Origin: Streptomyces humi
GTDB taxonomy: Bacteria > Actinomycetota > Actinomycetes > Streptomycetales > Streptomycetaceae
Assembly (NCBI RefSeq): GCF_001005085.2
Contig: NZ_LBMU02000037.1
Span: 124,001-188,000, forward strand
Direction of reading: 5' to 3'
DNA length: 64,000 nt
The position numbers and the translations under genes are program-made. The stretch's first letter is position 1. The number at the start of each line of letters is the position of its first letter. This document shows, piece after piece, positions 1-8,631 of the stretch. A model generated the notes under the pieces. The model saw only the letters and a list, made by a program, of their open reading frames with translations. It did no database searches and had not been told where the DNA came from.

Positions 1-590
1 AGGTCGTGGCCACCGACATCGACACCTCGCTGCTCACCGCGGTCGCCCAGGCACCCGTCGAGGTCCGCACCCACGACGTCGGCGCCGAGGAACCGCCGGG
101 AGAGGGCTTCGACCTGGTGCACGCGAGGCTGGTCCTGGTCCATGTGCCGGACCGGGAAAGGGCGTTGCGCGCCATGATCAAGGCTCTGCGTCCCGGCGGT
201 CGACTGCTGGTCGAGGACGCCGACCCCGCCCTCCAGCCCCTCACCTGCCCCTACGAGTACGGCCCCGAGCAGCAACTCGCCAACCGGCTCCGCCAGGGTT
301 TCCGCAAGCTGCTGGCCGAACGCGGCGCCGACCTGTCGTACGGCCGCAAGCTCCCGCGGCTGCTCCGTGAGGCAGGACTGCGCGACGTGGAGGCCGACGC
401 CCACTTCCCGGTCGCCTCACCCGCCTGCACCGCGCTGGAGGCCGCCACCGTCCGGCAGATCCGCGACCGGCTGGTCACGGCCGGCCTGGCCACGGACGCC
501 GACATCGACCGGCACCTGGCCAACGTGGAGGCGGGCACCATGGACCTCGCCACCGCCCCGATGATCTCGGCCTGGGGCCGCAAGGAGTAG
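1..590 (+). CDS. Class I SAM-dependent methyltransferase, 5' truncated
   Basis: Only the C-terminal ~195 residues lie in the window; the reading frame is open to the left edge, so the start is outside. The first visible residues, VVATDID, look like the strand-2 acidic end of a Rossmann SAM-binding fold, and GFDLVHARLVLVHVPD followed by ALRPGGRLLVEDADP is the usual motif of class I methyltransferases (Methyltransf_11/25 type). The glycine-rich SAM loop itself would be upstream of the window. Substrate cannot be told. The GTG at 6 is internal to the conserved strand and is not the true start. Confidence 0.8.
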   Translation, partial: VVATDIDTSLLTAVAQAPVEVRTHDVGAEEPPGEGFDLVHARLVLVHVPDRERALRAMIKALRPGGRLLVEDADPALQPLTCPYEYGPEQQLANRLRQGFRKLLAERGADLSYGRKLPRLLREAGLRDVEADAHFPVASPACTALEAATVRQIRDRLVTAGLATDADIDRHLANVEAGTMDLATAPMISAWGRKE

Positions 591-630
591 CCCCGCCCCG
601 CCGCGCGCCGTTGCCGGCCGCTCTGCCGTG

Positions 631-1557
631 TCAGCCGTGGGCCGGGGGTCTGGCGCCCACGCGGCCCACCGCCCGCGCGCCCGCCCGGCAACCCCGCGCC
701 GCCGCCTCCTCGGCGTCCGCGCCGGCGACCAGCGCGGCAAGGAACGCCCCGGTGAAGGCGTCACCGGCGCCCGTGGTGTCCCGGGGCGTCGCCGGTGCGG
801 CCGGGACCCGCGCGACCACCACGCCCGCCCGGGCCACCAGCGCGCCCTCCGCGCCCGCCTTGGCCACCACCAGCGGCACCTGACGGCTCAACTTGGCCGC
901 CGCGTCCGCCGGATCCGGCAGCCCCGTCAGCAGACAGGCCTCGTCCCGGCTCGGCAACAGGACGTCCACGCCCTCGACGAGTGCCAGGAACCGGTCCACA
1001 CCCAGTGCCACGAGGAACCCGGCCGACGCCGGATCCACGCTCACCGGGACACCCCGCGCGCGTGCCGACGCCAGGGCGACCGCCACCAGTGCCCGGCCCG
1101 GTGCGGAGAACAGCAGATAACCGGAGAGATGCAGCCGGGCGGCCCCGTCGAGCAGCGTGTCCGACCAGTCGGCCGGCTCCAGCCGCAAGGACGCCCCGCT
1201 GTCCGTGAGGAAGGTGCGCTCCGCCGAGGCACCGCCGTCCACCAGGCAGACCACCGTCCCGGTGGCGGCCTCGGGATCCACCACCAGCCGCGGCCGCACC
1301 CCGGAGGCGACCAGTTCCCGCTCGTGCCACTCGGCCGCGTCCGCGCCGACCCGCCCGAGCAGCCGCACGTCCGCACAGCCCGTGTGGGCGGCCCAGCAGG
1401 CCACGTTGGCCCCGGCACCACCGGGCAGGGTCCGGATCACGGCAGCCGTGTCGGTGCCGGCCGCGAGCGGCCCCCGGTGCCGCGCGACGACATCGGTGAC
1501 GACGTCCCCGACCACGAGCAGCGCACCGCCCGGTACCGCCTCCCGCGCGGTGGTCAC
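631..1557 (-). CDS. psuK: PfkB-family carbohydrate kinase, probable pseudouridine kinase
   Basis: A 308-residue ribokinase-fold sugar/nucleoside kinase. The N-terminal GG motif (LPGGAGANVA, about 44-53) and the C-terminal anion-hole motif DTTGAGDAFTGAF (about 260-272, catalytic Asp 266) are both intact. It follows the pseudouridine-5'-phosphate glycosidase gene with a 4-base GTGA overlap (start GTG at 1557, upstream stop TGA at 1556-1554), so the two are translationally coupled. In E. coli the YeiC/YeiN pair phosphorylates pseudouridine and then cleaves it to uracil and ribose 5-phosphate; the pairing here supports that role. Substrate is inferred from the neighbour, because PfkB kinases cannot be told apart from sequence alone. 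Confidence 0.8.
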   Translation of the reverse strand: MTTAREAVPGGALLVVGDVVTDVVARHRGPLAAGTDTAAVIRTLPGGAGANVACWAAHTGCADVRLLGRVGADAAEWHERELVASGVRPRLVVDPEAATGTVVCLVDGGASAERTFLTDSGASLRLEPADWSDTLLDGAARLHLSGYLLFSAPGRALVAVALASARARGVPVSVDPASAGFLVALGVDRFLALVEGVDVLLPSRDEACLLTGLPDPADAAAKLSRQVPLVVAKAGAEGALVARAGVVVARVPAAPATPRDTTGAGDAFTGAFLAALVAGADAEEAAARGCRAGARAVGRVGARPPAHG

Positions 1558-2462
1558 CTCGCGGACCACGCCGAGGCGATCCGGGCCGCCAGCCGCACGT
1601 TGCCGCGCACCGCCGCCAGGTTGGCCTCCAGCGAGGCCCCGTCCGTGTGCCGGACCAGGTACCCGAGCAGGAACGGGGTGACCGCCTGCCCGGTGATCCC
1701 CTCCGCCTCGCACGCCCGCAGCGCGTCCGCGAGCACGCGCGCGTGCAGCTCCGGATCCAGCTGCTGCTCCTCCGGCACGGGGTTGGCGACGATCAGCGCC
1801 GTGTCCGCCGCGGCGAGCGTGTCCTGGGCGCGCATGACGTCCACGACCTGCTCGGGGGTGCGAAGCGTCCAGTCGACCGGGTGTCCGGAGTCGGACAGGT
1901 AGAAGCCGGGGAAGCGGTCCGTGCCGTAGCCGGCCACCGCGACGCCCATGGTCTCCAGGCGCTGGAGGGTGGCCGGCACGTCCAGGATCGACTTCACGCC
2001 CGCGCACACCACCGTGATCCGGGTGCGGGCCAGCAGGCCCAGGTCGGCGGACTCGTCCTGGGTCACCGTCCACTCCCGGTGCACCCCGCCGAGGCCTCCC
2101 GTGGCGAACACCCGGATGCCGGCCAGTGCCGCCAACTGCGCCGTCGCCGAGACGGTCGTCGCCCCGCTTGCCTCCGCGGCCACGGCGAACGGCAGATCGC
2201 GGTGGCCCAGCTTGCGGATCCCCTCCCCGCCCGCGACCCGCTCCAACTGGTCCTTGGCCAGGCCGACATGAGGCCGCCCGTCCAGCACCGCGATGGTCGC
2301 GGGCACCGCCCCCGCGCGCCGCACCTCCTCCTCCAGCTCCAGCGCCACCCGGAGGTTGCGCGGACGCGGCAGCCCGTGCGCGATGATCGTGGACTCCAGA
2401 GCCACCACCGCCCGGCCCGCGTCGAGTGCCTCCCGGACCTCTTCCGACACCACCAGCACCAC
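1554..2462 (-). CDS. psuG: Pseudouridine-5'-phosphate glycosidase
   Basis: A 302-residue protein of the IndA/PsuG family, close to the 312 residues of E. coli PsuG. Family blocks are clear: ALESTIIAHGLPRPRN near the N terminus, TGGLGGVHREW (about 121-131) and CAGVKSILD (about 153-161), whose Lys 157 corresponds to the Schiff-base lysine of the family. It breaks the C-glycosidic bond of pseudouridine 5'-phosphate, giving uracil and ribose 5-phosphate in the cytoplasm. Start chosen at GTG 2462 because GGAGG lies 7 bases upstream (2474-2470); an in-frame ATG at 2495 would bury that site inside the gene. It heads a two-gene operon with psuK. Confidence 0.88.
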   Translation of the reverse strand: MVLVVSEEVREALDAGRAVVALESTIIAHGLPRPRNLRVALELEEEVRRAGAVPATIAVLDGRPHVGLAKDQLERVAGGEGIRKLGHRDLPFAVAAEASGATTVSATAQLAALAGIRVFATGGLGGVHREWTVTQDESADLGLLARTRITVVCAGVKSILDVPATLQRLETMGVAVAGYGTDRFPGFYLSDSGHPVDWTLRTPEQVVDVMRAQDTLAAADTALIVANPVPEEQQLDPELHARVLADALRACEAEGITGQAVTPFLLGYLVRHTDGASLEANLAAVRGNVRLAARIASAWSAR

Positions 2463-2561
2463 GCGCCCGCCTCCTGTCCGTCGGTCCTTCCTCATCTCTG
2501 GCGGGCGGCACCGCCGGCTAAACGCTTGCGGCCCGTGGTGGACGCCACCAGCCTGGACCGC

Positions 2562-2990
2562 ATGACGAATCACCCGGTACGTCTGGATCACGTCGTCCTC
2601 TGGGTCACCGACCCGGTCGCCGCGGCCGCCTTCTACGAGCGGACGGTCGGCCTGGAACCGCTGAGGGTCGCCGAGTTCGCCGCGGGCGAGGTCGCCTTCC
2701 CCTCCGTGCGGGTCGACGAAGGAAGCATCATCGACCTCGCGCCCCGCACCCTCGCCGACCGCATGCCCGCGCTCCCCGGGGCCGCCGGCAGCGCGGGCCA
2801 CCCCGTCCACCACATCTGTCTGGCCCTGCCGTCCGACGCCTTCGACGCCCTGCGCGCCCGCCTCGCCGAGCACGCCGTACCCATGACCGACCTCGGGCAC
2901 GACTCCTTCGGCGCCCGCGGGAAGGCGCCGCGCAACTTCTACTTCCAGGACCCGGACGGCAACGTCGTCGAGGCACGCCACTACGAGTGA
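2562..2990 (+). CDS. VOC (glyoxalase/bleomycin resistance) family protein
   Basis: A 142-residue single-domain protein with two beta-alpha-beta-beta-beta halves. LDHVVLWVTDPVAAAAFYERTVGL at the start and NFYFQDPDGNVVEA at the end are typical of the vicinal oxygen chelate fold. Candidate metal ligands are the His in LDHVV, the His in HPVHHICLAL and the Glu in NVVEARHYE. Members are dioxygenases, lyases or drug-binding proteins; nothing here picks one. It is transcribed away from psuG, with starts about 100 bases apart. Confidence 0.8.
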   Translation: MTNHPVRLDHVVLWVTDPVAAAAFYERTVGLEPLRVAEFAAGEVAFPSVRVDEGSIIDLAPRTLADRMPALPGAAGSAGHPVHHICLALPSDAFDALRARLAEHAVPMTDLGHDSFGARGKAPRNFYFQDPDGNVVEARHYE

Positions 2991-3017
2991 CCGCGCCCCA
3001 GGCGTAGCAGCGGCACC

Positions 3018-3572
3018 TCAGAACAGCGGCTCGGGCAGCACACCCTCCAGGGCGAGCAGCTTCCGCTTGGTCTCCAGACCGCCCCCGAACCCGCCGATGC
3101 CGCCGTCGCTCTCCACCACCCGGTGACAGGGCACCACCACGGGCAGCGGATTGGCGCCCATCGCCGCGCCCACCGCCTGCGCCCCGCCCGGCTGCCCGAC
3201 CCGTCCGGCCAGCTCGCCGTACCCGACCACGGTGCCGAACGGCACACCCGCGGCCAGCTCGCGCAGTACCTGACGGTTGAAGCCGGAGATCAGCGACCAG
3301 TCCAGCGGCAGGTCGAAGTCCTGCCGGTCACCGGCGAAGTAGGCCCGCAGCTGACGTATCGCCTCGGCCAGCACCGGCGCTCCGGGATCCTCGACCGGCT
3401 CGGTGCCCAGCCGGCCCGCCAGCCGCTCCACCGCCCGCTCCCGCACCGCCTCGGAGGCATGGAACACCACGTTGACCAGGCCGTCGCGGGTCGCCGCCAG
3501 CAGCAGCGGACCGATGGCAGTGCCCACGACGGCCCACACCACCCGCTGCTCGTACTGCCCTTCGCTGTCCAT
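3018..3572 (-). CDS. ogt: Methylated-DNA--[protein]-cysteine S-methyltransferase
   Basis: A 184-residue suicide alkyltransferase that moves O6-methyl groups from guanine to its own cysteine. The active site PCHRVV is present (Cys 149), preceded by GYGELAGRVG and the ANP segment. The N-terminal part matches the small Ogt/AGT N-domain, and no AraC-type Ada domain is present. An in-frame ATG at 3602 exists, but ATG 3572 lies just 7 bases after the -10 of a DNA-damage-type promoter (3580-3602), so the mRNA is probably leaderless and starts here. Stand-alone gene, convergent with the VOC gene and followed by nothing in its own direction. Confidence 0.92.
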   Translation of the reverse strand: MDSEGQYEQRVVWAVVGTAIGPLLLAATRDGLVNVVFHASEAVRERAVERLAGRLGTEPVEDPGAPVLAEAIRQLRAYFAGDRQDFDLPLDWSLISGFNRQVLRELAAGVPFGTVVGYGELAGRVGQPGGAQAVGAAMGANPLPVVVPCHRVVESDGGIGGFGGGLETKRKLLALEGVLPEPLF

Positions 3573-3579
3573 GCGCCCC

Positions 3580-3602
3580 ACCGTACGGCCCGCCACTGAC
3601 AA
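3580..3602 (-). promoter_or_regulatory. RecA-NDp/PafBC-type DNA damage promoter of ogt
   Basis: On the minus strand TTGTCAGTG (3602-3594), 8 bases, then TACGGT (3585-3580). This is a perfect match to the mycobacterial LexA-independent damage motif TTGTCRGTG-N8-TAnnnT. The ATG of ogt begins 7 bases after the -10, pointing to a leaderless transcript. Confidence 0.85.
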
Positions 3603-3621
3603 CGCCCGCCGCCCGGCCGGA

Positions 3622-4491
3622 TCAGCCGGCCCGCAGCGCGGCCCGCACCACGTCGGGCTTGTCGCTGATGACCCCGTCGACGCCGTACCCCACGGCCTTC
3701 CACGCCGTGACCGCGTCGTCCACCGTCCATGTGAAGACGCGCAGGGGCCGGCCGTGCGGTCCGTCGACCGAGTGGACCGCGTGCACGTAACCGGCGGAGA
3801 TCGAGCCCACCGACGGGTTGATCAGATCCGCGAAGCCCGCGTACCGCCGCAGCGCCCCGGTGGCCGGCGTGCCGAGGTAGCCGGTGGTCACGGCGGGCCG
3901 CAACCGGTGCACGGCGCGCAGGCTGTCCGCGCTGAAACTCTGCACGACGAGCCGGCCGAGGTGGCGGCGGTCCAGCCAGCCCTCGTTGCCCAGCTGCGCG
4001 AGGATCTGCCGCTCGATGCCCGGGTACAGCTGCGGGTTCTTGATCTCCAGGAGCAGCTTCTCGTGGTTGTGCTCGACCTCGCGCATGTACCGCGCCAGCG
4101 TGGGCAGGCGCGTGCCCGTGTACGAGCGGGAGAACCAGCTGCCCGCGTCGAGCCGGGCGATCTCGGCGGCGGTGAAGTCCTTCACCTTCCAGGGGGCCCG
4201 GCCGGGAAAGACCTGTTCGACGTCGGTGGTGCGCTGGAGACTGTCGTCGTGGACGACGACGAGCGTGCCGTCCTTGGTCCGCTGGACGTCGTTCTCGACC
4301 CAGGTGAAGCCCAGCGCGGCCGCCTTGTCGATGGCGGCCAGGGTGTTCTCGGGTGCGTAGGCGGAGGCACCCCGGTGGGCGAGCACCGTGGGTACCCCGG
4401 TGTCACCGGCCCGGGCGGCGGGGACGGGGCTCAGCAGGGCGGCCGTCCCCAGGAGCGCGGTGGTGGTGGCGGCTACTGCGCGCGCGTGCAT
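3622..4491 (-). CDS. Secreted glycerophosphodiester phosphodiesterase
   Basis: A 289-residue GDPD-family TIM-barrel enzyme that hydrolyses glycerophosphodiesters to glycerol 3-phosphate and an alcohol. The N terminus is a signal peptide (hydrophobic stretch about 5-22, cleavage likely after ARA at 28). The catalytic block HRGASAYAPENT starts at His 39, followed by ENDVQRTKDGTLVVVHDD, which carries the metal ligands and second catalytic His. The end includes VDGVISDKPD, the usual family C-terminal motif. It acts outside the membrane, probably scavenging phosphate or phospholipid head groups. No PHO box was identified upstream. Confidence 0.9.
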   Translation of the reverse strand: MHARAVAATTTALLGTAALLSPVPAARAGDTGVPTVLAHRGASAYAPENTLAAIDKAAALGFTWVENDVQRTKDGTLVVVHDDSLQRTTDVEQVFPGRAPWKVKDFTAAEIARLDAGSWFSRSYTGTRLPTLARYMREVEHNHEKLLLEIKNPQLYPGIERQILAQLGNEGWLDRRHLGRLVVQSFSADSLRAVHRLRPAVTTGYLGTPATGALRRYAGFADLINPSVGSISAGYVHAVHSVDGPHGRPLRVFTWTVDDAVTAWKAVGYGVDGVISDKPDVVRAALRAG

Positions 4492-4767
4492 GCGTACACC
4501 TCACGTCGGGCGAATACGGACAGCACAAGAGTGACAGCAGGGAGTCAACGGTGGCCGGGTACGGGATGACCACAGATCGAACGCAGTCGCCAAGGCCGCT
4601 CACCGGTGCCGCACAACTGAGGCAAGGGCGTGTTTCTTTGCCGGAAAATCGTTCGACCATTCCGGTGCGGGTCATACTCTCTGCGTCAACCCTGACCGCT
4701 CGGGCGGTCCTGGGACGGGGGCGCAATCCAAATATTCCGGGACGCAAAGGGTGAAGGGCAGCCACGC

Positions 4768-5634
4768 ATGCAGGGCACGGTCGACGGATTCAGCTATGGG
4801 GTCGTCACCCCGCTGGTGGCCTATCTGATGGCCTGCCTCGGCGGCGCCCTGGGGCTGCGCTGCACGACCCGGGCCATGCTGGTGACCCATACCTGGCGGC
4901 CCGCCTGGCTGGCGCTCGGCTCCGCGGCGATCGGCTCCGGCATCTGGACCATGCACTTCATCGCCATGATGGGGTTCAGCGTCAAGGAGACGCCGATCCA
5001 CTACGACAAGCCGATCACCTATGCGAGTCTCGCCCTCGCCATCGTCATGGTGGGTGTCGGGATCTTCATAGTCGGCTACCGGGGCGCCACCGGTACCGCG
5101 CTCTTCACGGGCGGCACGATCACCGGACTGGGCATCGCCTCGATGCACTACCTCGGCATGGCGGGCCTGCGCCTGAACGGCAGCCTCCAGTACAACACCG
5201 CCACCGTGGCCGCGTCCGTGGTGATAGGGGTCGTGGCCGCCACCTCGGCCCTGTGGGCGGCCGGGCAGATCCGCGGCTTCCTCTGGAGCGTCGGCGCCAG
5301 CCTCGTCATGGGCCTCGCCGTCAGCGGCATGCACTACACCGGCATGGCGGCCCTCAGCGTCCACCTCCACGGTTCCGGAGTGACCGCTCCCGGCGACTCG
5401 CCGGCCTCGCTGCTCGCCCCCATGCTGATCGGCCCGCTGACCTTCCTGTGCCTGGCCGCCGTCGTCGTGATCTTCGACCCGCTGCTGGTCATGGGCAGGC
5501 CCGCCCGGCTCCGCGTGGAGCGCAAGGCTGGCGTCCCGGCCGACGAGGTCACCCACCACCCGAGCCGCCGCACGTCCCCCCGCGTCGGCCACCAGCACAG
5601 CCACCACAGCTCGCGCACCCCGCAGAACCGCTGA
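4768..5634 (+). CDS. MHYT domain integral membrane sensor protein
   Basis: A 288-residue membrane protein with about seven predicted transmembrane segments. The three diagnostic motifs are MHFIAM (62-67), MHYLGM (126-131) and MHYTGM (188-193). MHYT domains are proposed to bind copper through their Met and His residues and to sense oxygen, CO or NO. In many bacteria they are fused to GGDEF/EAL or kinase domains; here there is none, only a His-rich hydrophilic tail (HHPSRR, HQHSHHSS) that might bind metal. Ligand and output are unknown. Confidence 0.87.
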   Translation: MQGTVDGFSYGVVTPLVAYLMACLGGALGLRCTTRAMLVTHTWRPAWLALGSAAIGSGIWTMHFIAMMGFSVKETPIHYDKPITYASLALAIVMVGVGIFIVGYRGATGTALFTGGTITGLGIASMHYLGMAGLRLNGSLQYNTATVAASVVIGVVAATSALWAAGQIRGFLWSVGASLVMGLAVSGMHYTGMAALSVHLHGSGVTAPGDSPASLLAPMLIGPLTFLCLAAVVVIFDPLLVMGRPARLRVERKAGVPADEVTHHPSRRTSPRVGHQHSHHSSRTPQNR

Positions 5635-5644
5635 TCAGACCCGG

Positions 5645-5667
5645 TTGTCAGTGGGGGGTCGTACGGT
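5645..5667 (+). promoter_or_regulatory. RecA-NDp/PafBC-type DNA damage promoter of uvrB
   Basis: TTGTCAGTG (5645-5653), 8 bases, TACGGT (5662-5667): a perfect match to TTGTCRGTG-N8-TAnnnT. Six bases separate the -10 from the uvrB ATG at 5674, so transcription should start at or next to the first codon (leaderless). No ribosome site precedes the ATG, which fits. Confidence 0.88.
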
Positions 5668-5673
5668 GGATCC

Positions 5674-7821
5674 ATGCGGCCCGTTTCCCACATCGAACGC
5701 ACGGTGGCGCCCATCGAGGTCGTCAGCCCGTACCAGCCCAGCGGCGACCAGCCGGCGGCCATCGCCGAGCTGGCCAAGCGCATCGAGGCCGGTGAGAAGG
5801 ACGTGGTCCTCCTCGGCGCGACCGGCACCGGCAAGTCCGCCACCACCGCGTGGATGATCGAGAAGCTCCAGCGCCCCACCCTCGTGATGGCGCCGAACAA
5901 GACACTGGCCGCCCAGCTGGCCAACGAGTTCCGCGAGCTCCTCCCGAACAACGCGGTCGAGTACTTCGTCTCGTACTACGACTACTACCAGCCCGAGGCG
6001 TACGTCCCGCAGTCGGACACCTACATCGAGAAGGACTCCTCGATCAACGAGGAGGTCGAGCGGCTGCGGCATTCCGCGACCAACTCGCTCCTCACCCGCC
6101 GTGACGTCGTCGTGGTGGCCTCGGTCTCCTGCATCTACGGCCTCGGCACCCCGCAGGAGTACGTCGACCGGATGGTCCCGCTGCGGGTAGGTGACGAGTT
6201 CGACCGGGACGACCTGCTGCGCCGCTTCGTCGACATCCAGTACACGCGCAACGACCTGGCCTTCACCCGCGGCACCTTCCGCGTCCGCGGCGACACCATC
6301 GAGATCTTCCCGGTCTACGAGGAGCTCGCCGTCCGCATCGAGATGTTCGGCGACGAGATCGAGGCGCTGTCCACGCTGCACCCGCTGACCGGCGAGATCA
6401 TCAGTGACGACCAGCAGCTGTACGTCTTCCCGGCCTCCCACTACGTCGCCGGCCCCGAGCGCATGGAGCGGGCCGTCAACGACATCGAGAAGGAGCTCGG
6501 GGAGCGCCTGGCCGAGCTGGAGAAGCAGGGCAAGCTGCTGGAGGCCCAGCGCCTGCGCATGCGCACCACCTACGACATCGAGATGCTCCGCCAGATCGGC
6601 ACCTGCTCCGGCGTGGAGAACTACTCGATGCACTTCGACGGCCGCCTGCCCGGCTCCCCGCCCAACACCCTGCTCGACTACTTCCCGGACGACTTCCTGC
6701 TCGTCATCGACGAGTCGCACGTCACCGTGCCGCAGATCGGCGCCATGTACGAGGGCGACGCCTCCCGGAAGCGCACCCTCGTGGACCACGGTTTCCGGCT
6801 GCCCTCGGCCCTGGACAACCGGCCCCTGAAGTGGGAGGAGTTCCAGGAGCGGATCGGTCAGGCCGTGTACCTGTCGGCGACGCCCGGCACGTACGAGCTC
6901 TCCCGCGGGGACGGCGTCGTCGAGCAGATCATCCGCCCCACCGGCCTCGTCGACCCCCAGGTCGTGGTCAAACCCACCGAGGGGCAGATCGACGACCTGG
7001 TGCACGAGATCCGCAAGCGCACCGAGAAGGACGAACGGGTCCTGGTCACCACCCTCACCAAGAAGATGGCCGAGGACCTCACCGACTACTTCCTGGAACT
7101 CGGCATCCAGGTGCGCTACCTGCACAGTGACGTCGACACCCTGCGCAGGGTCGAGCTGCTGCGCGAGCTGCGGTCCGGCGAGTACGACGTCCTGGTCGGC
7201 ATCAACCTCCTCCGTGAGGGCCTCGACCTGCCCGAGGTGTCCCTGGTGGCGATCCTCGACGCCGACAAGGAGGGCTTCCTGCGCTCCGGTACCTCGCTGA
7301 TCCAGACCATCGGCCGTGCGGCGCGCAACGTCTCCGGCGAGGTCCACATGTACGCCGACAAGATCACCCCGGCGATGGAGAAGGCCATCGACGAGACCAA
7401 CCGGCGCCGGGAGAAGCAGGTCGCCTACAACAAGGCCAACGGCATCGACCCGCAGCCGCTGCGCAAGAAGATCAACGACATCGTGGCGCAGATCGCGCGC
7501 GAAGAGATCGACACCGAACAGCTCCTCGGCTCGGGCTACCGCAAGTCCAAGGACGGCAAGGGTGCCAAGGCCCCCGTCCCGGCCCTGGGCGACAAGGCGG
7601 CCAGGGGCGCGAAGGCCGGCAAGGCGGCGAAGGGCAAGGCCGCGGAAACGGTGCCCACCGATCGTCCGGTGGCCGAACTCACCGAGCAGATCGAGGAGAT
7701 GACGGCGCGGATGCGCGCCGCCGCGGCGGATCTACAGTTCGAGATCGCCGCCCGGCTGCGTGACGAGGTCTCGGAGATGAAGAAGGAACTGCGCCAGATG
7801 AAGGAGGCGGGCCTGGCCTGA
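5674..7821 (+). CDS. uvrB: Excinuclease ABC subunit B
   Basis: A 715-residue UvrB, the damage-verifying helicase-like subunit of nucleotide excision repair. Walker A GATGTGKS is at 48-55, the beta-hairpin region YYDYYQPEAYVP follows, then DESHV (Walker B), helicase motif V/VI ending QTIGRAARN, and a C-terminal UVR motif (LTEQIEEMTARMRAAAADL) that contacts UvrC. A Lys/Ala-rich linker (about 625-655) lengthens it relative to E. coli UvrB (673). It works with UvrA and UvrC, both encoded in this window but not adjacent. Confidence 0.97.
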   Translation: MRPVSHIERTVAPIEVVSPYQPSGDQPAAIAELAKRIEAGEKDVVLLGATGTGKSATTAWMIEKLQRPTLVMAPNKTLAAQLANEFRELLPNNAVEYFVSYYDYYQPEAYVPQSDTYIEKDSSINEEVERLRHSATNSLLTRRDVVVVASVSCIYGLGTPQEYVDRMVPLRVGDEFDRDDLLRRFVDIQYTRNDLAFTRGTFRVRGDTIEIFPVYEELAVRIEMFGDEIEALSTLHPLTGEIISDDQQLYVFPASHYVAGPERMERAVNDIEKELGERLAELEKQGKLLEAQRLRMRTTYDIEMLRQIGTCSGVENYSMHFDGRLPGSPPNTLLDYFPDDFLLVIDESHVTVPQIGAMYEGDASRKRTLVDHGFRLPSALDNRPLKWEEFQERIGQAVYLSATPGTYELSRGDGVVEQIIRPTGLVDPQVVVKPTEGQIDDLVHEIRKRTEKDERVLVTTLTKKMAEDLTDYFLELGIQVRYLHSDVDTLRRVELLRELRSGEYDVLVGINLLREGLDLPEVSLVAILDADKEGFLRSGTSLIQTIGRAARNVSGEVHMYADKITPAMEKAIDETNRRREKQVAYNKANGIDPQPLRKKINDIVAQIAREEIDTEQLLGSGYRKSKDGKGAKAPVPALGDKAARGAKAGKAAKGKAAETVPTDRPVAELTEQIEEMTARMRAAAADLQFEIAARLRDEVSEMKKELRQMKEAGLA

Positions 7822-7858
7822 TCCCGCAGTCCCCACCGGACCCCGGCAAGGGCGCGAA

Positions 7859-7870
7859 GTGTTGCAACAC
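7859..7870. promoter_or_regulatory. Perfect 12-base palindrome upstream of terD
   Basis: GTGTTGCAACAC is self-complementary over all 12 bases. It lies 29 bases before the upstream half of the terD damage-type promoter and 38 bases after the uvrB stop, a position that suits an operator. I cannot assign a regulator. Confidence 0.4.
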
Positions 7871-7899
7871 CGACACAAACCGCGGGCCGGGGTTCGGCA

Positions 7900-7922
7900 C
7901 TGTCAGTGCCGCTGCATAGGGT
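7900..7922 (+). promoter_or_regulatory. RecA-NDp/PafBC-like promoter of terD
   Basis: CTGTCAGTG (7900-7908), 8 bases, TAGGGT (7917-7922), differing from TTGTCRGTG-N8-TAnnnT only in the first base. The terD start is about 58 bases downstream, so unlike uvrB the transcript would have a leader. Confidence 0.65.
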
Positions 7923-7979
7923 TTTGGACAACCGCGCACGCCGCGGCGACCGGAGACGTCCGACGAGGGGAACGCAGCC

Positions 7980-8558
7980 GTGACCGTCAACATGACCAAG
8001 GGTCAGGCCATCAGCCTGGAGAAGCAGGACGGGGGCTCCCTGAGTGCGGTCCGCATGGGTCTCGGCTGGAAGGCGGCGCCCCGGCGCGGGCTGTTCGGCT
8101 CCCGTACCCGTGAGATCGACCTGGACGCCTCGGCGGTGCTGTTCGCCGACAAGCAGCCCGTCGACGTCGTGTTCTTCCGCCACCTGGTGAGCGACGACGG
8201 TTCGGTCCGTCACACCGGCGACAACCTCGTCGGCGGCGCCGGCCAGGGCGGTGACGACGAGGCGATCGTCGTCGACCTCGCACGCGTCCCGGTCCACATC
8301 GACCAGATCATCTTCACCGTCAACTCGTTCACCGGCCAGACCTTCCAGGAAGTGCAGAACGCCTTCTGCCGGCTGGTCGACGAGACCAACGGCCAGGAAC
8401 TCGCCCGCTACACGCTCGACGGCGGCGGCGAGTACACCGCCCAGATCATGGCGAAGGTGCACCGGTCCGGCTCGGGCTGGACGATGACGGCCCTCGGTGT
8501 CCCGGCCCGGGGCCGTACCTTCCAGGACCTCGTGCCCACGATCCTGCCGGTTCTCTAG
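7980..8558 (+). CDS. terD: TerD-family stress/tellurium resistance protein
   Basis: A 192-residue TerD-domain protein starting at GTG. It has the core features of the family: MTKGQAISLEK at the N terminus, the acidic metal-binding stretch REIDLDASAVLF, VDVVFFRHL, and GDDEAIVVDLARVPVHIDQIIFTVNSF. TerD proteins bind calcium and are found in stress modules with TerC and associated ATPases. Here a second TerD-like gene and terC follow on the same strand, recreating part of that module. Expression is probably damage-induced through the promoter at 7900-7922. Confidence 0.9.
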   Translation: MTVNMTKGQAISLEKQDGGSLSAVRMGLGWKAAPRRGLFGSRTREIDLDASAVLFADKQPVDVVFFRHLVSDDGSVRHTGDNLVGGAGQGGDDEAIVVDLARVPVHIDQIIFTVNSFTGQTFQEVQNAFCRLVDETNGQELARYTLDGGGEYTAQIMAKVHRSGSGWTMTALGVPARGRTFQDLVPTILPVL

Positions 8559-8631
8559 GGCACGACTCCGCCGGTCCTCCGGAAGAGGCCCCGCGGCGCA
8601 CGACGACACGACACACAGGGGGACATGGGCA

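Noticed and set aside
3602..3602. Longer ogt starting at ATG 3602
   Set aside because: That start would lie inside the -35-like half of the damage promoter, upstream of the predicted transcription start.
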